Shown piece after piece: positions 7,019 through 10,323 of a DNA stretch of 10,323 bases. The translations under genes were made by a program, and so were the position numbers. The first letter of the stretch is position 1. Each line of letters begins with the position of its first letter. The notes under the pieces were generated by a model. The model was given only the letters and a program-made list of their open reading frames with translations. It was not told the origin of the DNA and ran no database searches. Source of the DNA: Lachnospiraceae bacterium (GTDB taxonomy: Bacteria > Bacillota > Clostridia > Lachnospirales > Lachnospiraceae); contig JAAVAA010000027.1 of the NCBI GenBank assembly GCA_014804285.1, positions 61,295 through 71,617 on the forward strand. The letters are read 5' to 3'.

Positions 7019-7063
7019 CCCGGCTTTTCTGGCTGGAAAATCGTGATTTGAGGAAAAGTCGGG
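7019..7063 (+). other. Hairpin between the two acetyltransferase genes
   Basis: CCCGGCTTTTC (7019-7029) pairs with GAAAAGTCGGG (7053-7063), an 11-bp stem with one G-U. The 23-base loop contains a second small stem, AAATC-GT-GATTT (7038-7049). It begins 2 bases after the stop codon. No T-run follows, so it is not a standard terminator; it may protect or process an mRNA spanning both genes. Confidence 0.6.
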
Positions 7064-7097
7064 AAAGTTAAGATAGTAAGATCTCGGAGGAAATAAA

Positions 7098-7631
7098 ATG
7101 AGAATCATTTATAATGATTTATGTATTAGAAATGCAGAGGGAAAGGATTGTGAACAGCTTGCAGCCTGGTGGAATAACGGTAGTGTTATGGCACATGCGG
7201 GCTTTCCTAATGGACTTGGAACTACAGCTGAAAAGATTAATGAACAAATTGCTAATGATAGTGATGATACCAAAAGGCGGCTTATTATTGAATATAGAGG
7301 AATACCGATTGGTGAAATGAACTTCTATGTTTACGAAAGTAAAAAGGTCGAGATTGGAATCAAAATCTGCAATTCAGATTTTCAAGAGAAAGGCTTGGGA
7401 CGAGTAATATTAAGTATGCTTATCGAAGAACTGTTTACTATGGGTTATGAACTTATTTTTTTAGATACCAATCTAAAGAATACAAGAGCGCAGCATGTCT
7501 ATGAATTGTTAGGATTCAAAAAAACTGCGGTAAAAGAAAATTCATGGGTAAATCAGTTGGGAGAACCGCAGACTTCGATTGATTACGAGCTCAAGGCATC
7601 TGATTTTTGCAATGCAAAATTGATTGGTTGA
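7098..7631 (+). CDS. GNAT-family N-acetyltransferase (RimJ/RimL-like)
   Basis: A 177-residue acetyltransferase of the RimJ/RimL or Acetyltransf_3 type. This family acetylates protein N-termini, aminoglycosides and other small amines; the substrate here cannot be told. The opening IRNAEGKDCEQLAAWWNNGS is typical of the group. Residues 85-102 form motif A (EIGIKICNSDFQEKGLGR), with the acetyl-CoA loop QEKGLG. NLKNTRAQHVYELLGFKK (125-142) is the standard NxRAxxxYExxGF motif. GGAGG lies 8 bases before the ATG at 7098. The 81-base gap after the first GNAT contains a hairpin but no clear promoter, so the two are probably cotranscribed. It is unlike the first GNAT in sequence, so the pair is not a recent duplication. 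Confidence 0.9.
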   Translation: MRIIYNDLCIRNAEGKDCEQLAAWWNNGSVMAHAGFPNGLGTTAEKINEQIANDSDDTKRRLIIEYRGIPIGEMNFYVYESKKVEIGIKICNSDFQEKGLGRVILSMLIEELFTMGYELIFLDTNLKNTRAQHVYELLGFKKTAVKENSWVNQLGEPQTSIDYELKASDFCNAKLIG

Positions 7632-7684
7632 AGCAGGAAATTTTCAGTTTGAGCGAGGGATTTCACGCATGTCAAAAATGTCTC

Positions 7685-7706
7685 ATAATTATAACTACAA
7701 ATTGAA
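7685..7706 (+). repeat. Shared promoter/leader module, partial copy B
   Basis: ATAATTATAACTACAAATTG and two more bases match 20 of 22 positions of copy A just downstream of its -10. The -35/spacer part is not preserved; GCATGTC....AAAAATGTCT looks like a shortened version. CATAAT at 7684-7689 could still be a -10. It lies just before the Shine-Dalgarno of the TIM-barrel gene. Confidence 0.65.
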
Positions 7707-7723
7707 CGTTGTGGAGGAAAGTA

Positions 7724-8530
7724 ATGATAGGAATATATGATTGTTTTGGATACGGCCCAGGGTATGATGTATCTTTTGAAGAAAGATACAGACTAATAAA
7801 AAAAGCTGGTTTTGATTGCGTGATGCTTTGGTGGAGTGATAAATTCGGCAGAGGAACTGGTTATCAAAAGGATGTTCATTTTGCAAGAAATGCTGGATTA
7901 GTCGTAGAAAACATACATGCCCCTGTTCACGAACAAAACTCTTTATCATCAGATAATTTAGATGGAGAAAGTGTTTTTCAAAATTATCTGCAAAACGTAG
8001 ATGACTGTTTCAAAAATAATATACCTACAATTGTTATCCATTTGCCCGATGATCCATACCCTCTAAACAGTACAGGAATAGAACGACTAAGAGCAATTAT
8101 TACTGAGGCAGAAAACAAAGAAATACAAATTGCATTTGAAAATTTGAGAAATATCGATAATCTTACCTTGGTACTGGACTTATTTCATTCGAGATATGTG
8201 GGATATTGTTATGATAGCTGTCATCATAAGAACTACGCACCTAATGAGGAATTGTTAAAACGATTTGGCAATCGGCTAATGGCACTGCATCTGCAAGACA
8301 ATGGGGGTAAACACGATCAGCATCAGCTGCCTTTTGATGGGAATATTGATTGGATAAAAGTAATGAACAGCATTTCTCTAACGGACTATAAAGGCGCCAC
8401 ATCATTGGAACCAATGAATTGGGATTATGAACATCTATCAATCCACCAATTTCTATCATTGGCATATCAAAAAGCCAAAGAATTGGATAATATGAGAATG
8501 CGATTGCTTCCGAAATCTACGCAATTATAA
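7724..8530 (+). CDS. Sugar phosphate isomerase/epimerase-like TIM-barrel protein
   Basis: A 268-residue protein of the xylose isomerase-like TIM-barrel superfamily (AP_endonuc_2, PF01261), which includes sugar epimerases, isomerases, inosose dehydratases and endonuclease IV. Visible barrel signatures are IKKAGFDCVMLWW (25-37), VENIHAP (61-67) and IVIHLPDD (103-110). Likely metal ligands are E139 in AFEN, D164 in CYDSCHH, H189 in ALHLQDN and E229 in SLEPM. LPFDGNIDW (202-210) is also a family hallmark. All four ligand positions are present, so it is probably an active metalloenzyme; its substrate is unknown. GGAGG 6 bases before the ATG at 7724 sets the start; the TTG at 7709 has no such site. 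It follows the second GNAT by 92 bases and carries partial leader copy B. Confidence 0.88.
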   Translation: MIGIYDCFGYGPGYDVSFEERYRLIKKAGFDCVMLWWSDKFGRGTGYQKDVHFARNAGLVVENIHAPVHEQNSLSSDNLDGESVFQNYLQNVDDCFKNNIPTIVIHLPDDPYPLNSTGIERLRAIITEAENKEIQIAFENLRNIDNLTLVLDLFHSRYVGYCYDSCHHKNYAPNEELLKRFGNRLMALHLQDNGGKHDQHQLPFDGNIDWIKVMNSISLTDYKGATSLEPMNWDYEHLSIHQFLSLAYQKAKELDNMRMRLLPKSTQL

Positions 8531-8540
8531 AGTTCTACTT

Positions 8541-8554
8541 TGCGGCATTCCGCA
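8541..8554 (+). other. Small GC hairpin after the TIM-barrel gene
   Basis: TGCGG-CATT-CCGCA forms a 5-bp stem 10 bases past the stop, followed by CTTTC rather than a T-run. It may be a weak terminator separating the third gene from the promoter at 8577. Confidence 0.35.
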
Positions 8555-8566
8555 CTTTCATCTCTA

Positions 8567-8625
8567 TACTTTAGTATTGTGTGCTTGCTAAAAGCAGATT
8601 ATAATTATAGCTATAACTTGAAATT
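8567..8625 (+). repeat. Shared promoter/leader module, copy C
   Basis: This 59-bp stretch matches copy A (6441-6499) at 47 positions with no gaps, and ends shortly before the Shine-Dalgarno of the HAD gene. Similarity stops there: the coding regions that follow are unrelated. Confidence 0.85.
8577..8605 (+). promoter_or_regulatory. Promoter with spacer inverted repeat (copy C), for the HAD gene
   Basis: TTGTGT (8577-8582), 17-base spacer, TATAAT (8600-8605), identical in both hexamers and spacing to copy A. The spacer dyad here is TGCT-AAA-AGCA (8586-8596). Relative to copy A, one pair has changed from A-T to G-C on both arms at once. Confidence 0.65.
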
Positions 8626-8641
8626 TCAGGGGAGAATGATG

Positions 8642-9139
8642 ATGGCGAAGGTTATATTTTTGGATATAGACGGTGTACTTAATTCCAATTTCTGGAATGA
8701 TAGTCATCAAAGGGAAATCAGTGATGGTACGTTAATTGATGAAGAAAAAATTAAGCTATTAGCATGTTTGGTAAAACAGACAAACTCAAAAATAATTCTT
8801 CACTCCGGATGGCGTACTTGGTTTGATTCTGAATTAAAGCCCCTTCGTATAGAAGCAGAGAAATTGACTCAATTATTAGAAAAAGAAGGCTTGCACATAG
8901 ATGGATTAACACCGGACCTGACCACAGAAGAAATCAGAAAAACAAAAAAATTTAGTCTGGTAAAAGCCGATGAAATTCTTTTATGGCTAAAATTACATAA
9001 CAATGTTACGAAATGGGTAGTTCTTGATGATCTTGATCTACATAATATTCAGGTAGCGCAGCACCAAGTAAAACCTGACCAGACAGTAGGATTGACTGCT
9101 CGGGATGTAGAACGAGCAGTAAAAATTCTATTAGAATAA
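8642..9139 (+). CDS. HAD-fold protein, probable HAD_SAK_2-type phosphatase
   Basis: A 165-residue haloacid-dehalogenase-fold protein. Motif I is VIFLDIDGVLN, with nucleophile D8 and acid D10. Motif II is ILHSGWR, with S55. Motif IV is VVLDDLD, with D129 and D130. A Lys in LVKADEILLWL (K108) may serve as motif III. SGWR plus the C-terminal TVGLT (148-152) resembles the HAD domain of Swiss Army Knife RNA-repair proteins (PF18143, from memory). Members may remove phosphate from nucleic acid ends or small molecules; the substrate here is not known. Start: three ATGs in frame at 8636, 8639 and 8642; AGGGGAG lies 7 bases before the last. The open frame back to 8540 is promoter sequence. It is last in the cluster and has its own promoter. 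Confidence 0.85.
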   Translation: MAKVIFLDIDGVLNSNFWNDSHQREISDGTLIDEEKIKLLACLVKQTNSKIILHSGWRTWFDSELKPLRIEAEKLTQLLEKEGLHIDGLTPDLTTEEIRKTKKFSLVKADEILLWLKLHNNVTKWVVLDDLDLHNIQVAQHQVKPDQTVGLTARDVERAVKILLE

Positions 9140-9156
9140 TTTGACGTGTATTTTTA

Positions 9157-9230
9157 CCCGGATAAAAAATAAGCTCTTAAATACCGTTTGTCAAAAAGAA
9201 CGGCACCAAAGAACTTATTTTTCATCCGGG
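9157..9230. terminator. Two-sided hairpin terminator between convergent genes
   Basis: CCCGGAT.AAAAATAAG (from 9157) pairs with CTTATTTTT.ATCCGGG (to 9230) with one mismatch. Inside, CCGTT/AACGG forms a second stem. Each strand has an inner hairpin followed by ATTTTT, so it can stop transcription from both the HAD gene and the deacetylase gene. Confidence 0.75.
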
Positions 9231-9258
9231 CGGATACTTGACCAATATAAGTATCCTG

Positions 9259-10176
9259 TTAATTTTTAATCTGGCGTCCTTCGTGGTTCATATGGTATTT
9301 ATCTTTATATATCAATTCCGAGATTGGCACAAAGGTGTAGCCCTCATTTTTCAGCTTGGCAATCAGCATATCCAATGCTTGGGCTGTGTACTTTGCTCCA
9401 TTATGGCAAAGAATGATTGATCCATTTCCAAGGTGCTTATGTTCCGTCACTGTCTTAATAATGGAATCCACTCCGTAGTCCTTCCAATCCAGAGAATCTA
9501 CATCCCACTGAATGGTATAGTACCCACAGTCCTTTGCTGTGTTGATCACTGCATTGTCATAATCCCCATAAGGCGGCCTAAAAAGGAACATCTCATAACC
9601 GGTCAATTCCCGCACCTTTTCGTGGACCTTCATTAACTCTTCCTTTTTTTCATTGTCCGACAGCTGGCTCATATTCTTGTGGTTTTCACTATGATTCCCC
9701 AGATCATGCCCTGCTGCCAGAATGGCTTTCACATCATCCGGATAGCTTTCCACCCAGCCTCCTGTCATAAAAAAGGTTACCTTTACATCCTGCTTTGCCA
9801 ATATCTCCAGAATCTTCGCAGTATCTTCATTCCCCCATGCCGCATCAAAAGAAAGCGCAATCTTCTTCTCGTCTGTCTCCACACAATAAATAGGCAGTTC
9901 TCTCCCGTTCACACTGCTTGACACTGTTACATTTTCGCTGATCACTGTATAACCACCCCTGACCACTGCAAGGGCTGCAAGTACCAGCGCGCCATATTTA
10001 ACGGAAAGCATCAGATTCTGGCGCATATACGCCTCCCGGCTCTGTCCTTTTTCTCGCCCCGGAAACATCTTTTTCCAAAGAGGCTGTACAGACTTTCGAG
10101 AGTTCTTTCTATTTCTTCTGCTACTACTTTTACTGCTTGATTCATGCTGTAATTTGTCTATGTATTCTTTCACCAT
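9259..10176 (-). CDS. Membrane-anchored polysaccharide deacetylase (PdaB-like NodB domain)
   Basis: A 305-residue predicted deacetylase with a basic, Ser-rich cytoplasmic N-terminus (about 1-55), one membrane segment (about 56-79, LMLSVKYGALVLAALAVV), and an extracellular NodB domain from about residue 98. Metal motifs: SFDAAWG (D111), HSENH (H162, H166), RPPYG (200-204), WDVDSLDW and ILCHN (H258). The usual second Asp of TFDD is Ala112, as in PdaB/YlxY-type members whose motif is FDxxWG. PdaB acts late in Bacillus sporulation; a role in spore or wall peptidoglycan is inferred. The ATG at 10176 is chosen over the GTG at 10194, although neither has a good Shine-Dalgarno. The N-terminal extension makes it longer than Bacillus PdaB (about 254). 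It is convergent with the accessory cluster. Confidence 0.88.
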   Translation of the reverse strand: MVKEYIDKLQHESSSKSSSRRNRKNSRKSVQPLWKKMFPGREKGQSREAYMRQNLMLSVKYGALVLAALAVVRGGYTVISENVTVSSSVNGRELPIYCVETDEKKIALSFDAAWGNEDTAKILEILAKQDVKVTFFMTGGWVESYPDDVKAILAAGHDLGNHSENHKNMSQLSDNEKKEELMKVHEKVRELTGYEMFLFRPPYGDYDNAVINTAKDCGYYTIQWDVDSLDWKDYGVDSIIKTVTEHKHLGNGSIILCHNGAKYTAQALDMLIAKLKNEGYTFVPISELIYKDKYHMNHEGRQIKN

Positions 10177-10216
10177 AAAAACACCCGTCACCACTGTTTT
10201 TACAGTGTATGACGGG
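10177..10216 (-). terminator. Intrinsic terminator abutting the deacetylase start codon
   Basis: On the minus strand CCCGTCA pairs with TGACGGG, and CACTGT with ACAGTG around an AAAA loop; a TG and TTTTT follow. The T-run ends exactly where the deacetylase ATG (10176) begins. It probably terminates the upstream gene whose end is at 10252. Confidence 0.75.
10204..10211 (-). promoter_or_regulatory. Possible sporulation sigma -10 element (sigma-E-like)
   Basis: Minus strand CATACACT fits the Bacillus sigma-E -10 consensus CATACAMT, with a weak TCATGTG 15 bases upstream. A start about 8 bases downstream would fall in the terminator loop, so the transcript would lack the left arm and escape termination. 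This is suggestive only. Confidence 0.25.
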
Positions 10217-10251
10217 CACGGCTTGTCACATGATTTATTATTTTCTATATC

Positions 10252-10323
10252 TTAGTACCATTTAATCAACACTCCAAATACAAACCACCTTGATAATTGA
10301 ATAAACTTTACACTTTTTGCGCA
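10252..10323 (-). CDS. C-terminal end of an unidentified minus-strand gene (partial)
   Basis: One minus-strand frame is open from the window edge for 23 codons, containing KFIQLSRWFVFGVLIKWY, and ends in TAA at 10254-10252. A strong terminator starts about 36 bases downstream, which supports a gene ending here. A second frame is also open for a similar length, so the frame choice is uncertain. The hydrophobic, aromatic end could be a membrane protein tail; I recognise no family. Confidence 0.35.
   Translation of the reverse strand, partial: CAKSVKFIQLSRWFVFGVLIKWY

Noticed and set aside
7019..7063. Integron attC site
   Set aside because: It is a simple 11-bp stem with a 23-base loop. I could not see the paired core sites of attC, and there is no integrase in the window.
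7695..7949. Minus-strand open frame opposite the TIM-barrel gene
   Set aside because: It lies antisense to the well-supported TIM-barrel coding sequence and has no ribosome site or domain.
8540..8641. N-terminal extension of the HAD protein
   Set aside because: It covers the -35, -10 and ribosome site of copy C; the conserved fold begins at MAKVIFLDIDG.

Overview
The window looks like chromosome of a low-GC, probably spore-forming, Clostridia-type Firmicute. The gut Lachnospiraceae are my best guess, as an inference. Supporting signs are strong Shine-Dalgarno sites, consensus sigma-A promoters, U-tailed terminators, a BspA-like leucine-rich lipoprotein, a secreted protein with YGDL...AFG...HY...G..EGR repeats, and a PdaB-like deacetylase. 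I see no tRNA, rRNA, transposase, integrase or CRISPR array.

Left part (1-5382, all minus strand). The first 2465 bases are the N-terminal three quarters of carB, cut by the window edge. It has its own consensus promoter and a short leader with a terminator-like hairpin; carA is not beside it. Upstream lies a lipoprotein gene of about 18 tandem 23-residue LRR_5 repeats. Its 3' end is visibly eroded: a likely 2-base slip and later stop codons leave ghost repeat sequence, and the carB -35 box sits inside that ghost. Next comes a secreted repeat protein with a perfect-consensus promoter and a strong terminator.

Middle (5383-6440). This is AT-rich and gene-poor. It holds one small two-helix membrane protein gene (plus strand) between two diverged copies of a ~115-bp repeat. 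The minus strand of 6060-6417 reads like a decayed coding sequence with a few TAA stops.

Accessory cluster (6441-9139, plus strand). Four unrelated small enzymes follow: a GNAT acetyltransferase, a second RimJ/RimL-type GNAT, a TIM-barrel sugar-phosphate isomerase/epimerase-like protein, and a HAD-fold protein. The first and fourth genes share a 59-bp leader (47/59 identical) carrying a TTGTGT-17-TATAAT promoter with an inverted repeat in the spacer. The third has a partial copy. This reads as a cassette-like series of genes sharing one promoter module, perhaps a common regulon, and is the most interesting part of the window.

Right part (9157-10323). A two-sided hairpin terminator separates the cluster from a minus-strand membrane-anchored PdaB-like polysaccharide deacetylase. 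Its start codon directly abuts the U-run of a perfect upstream terminator, probably belonging to a minus-strand gene whose last codons are at the window edge.
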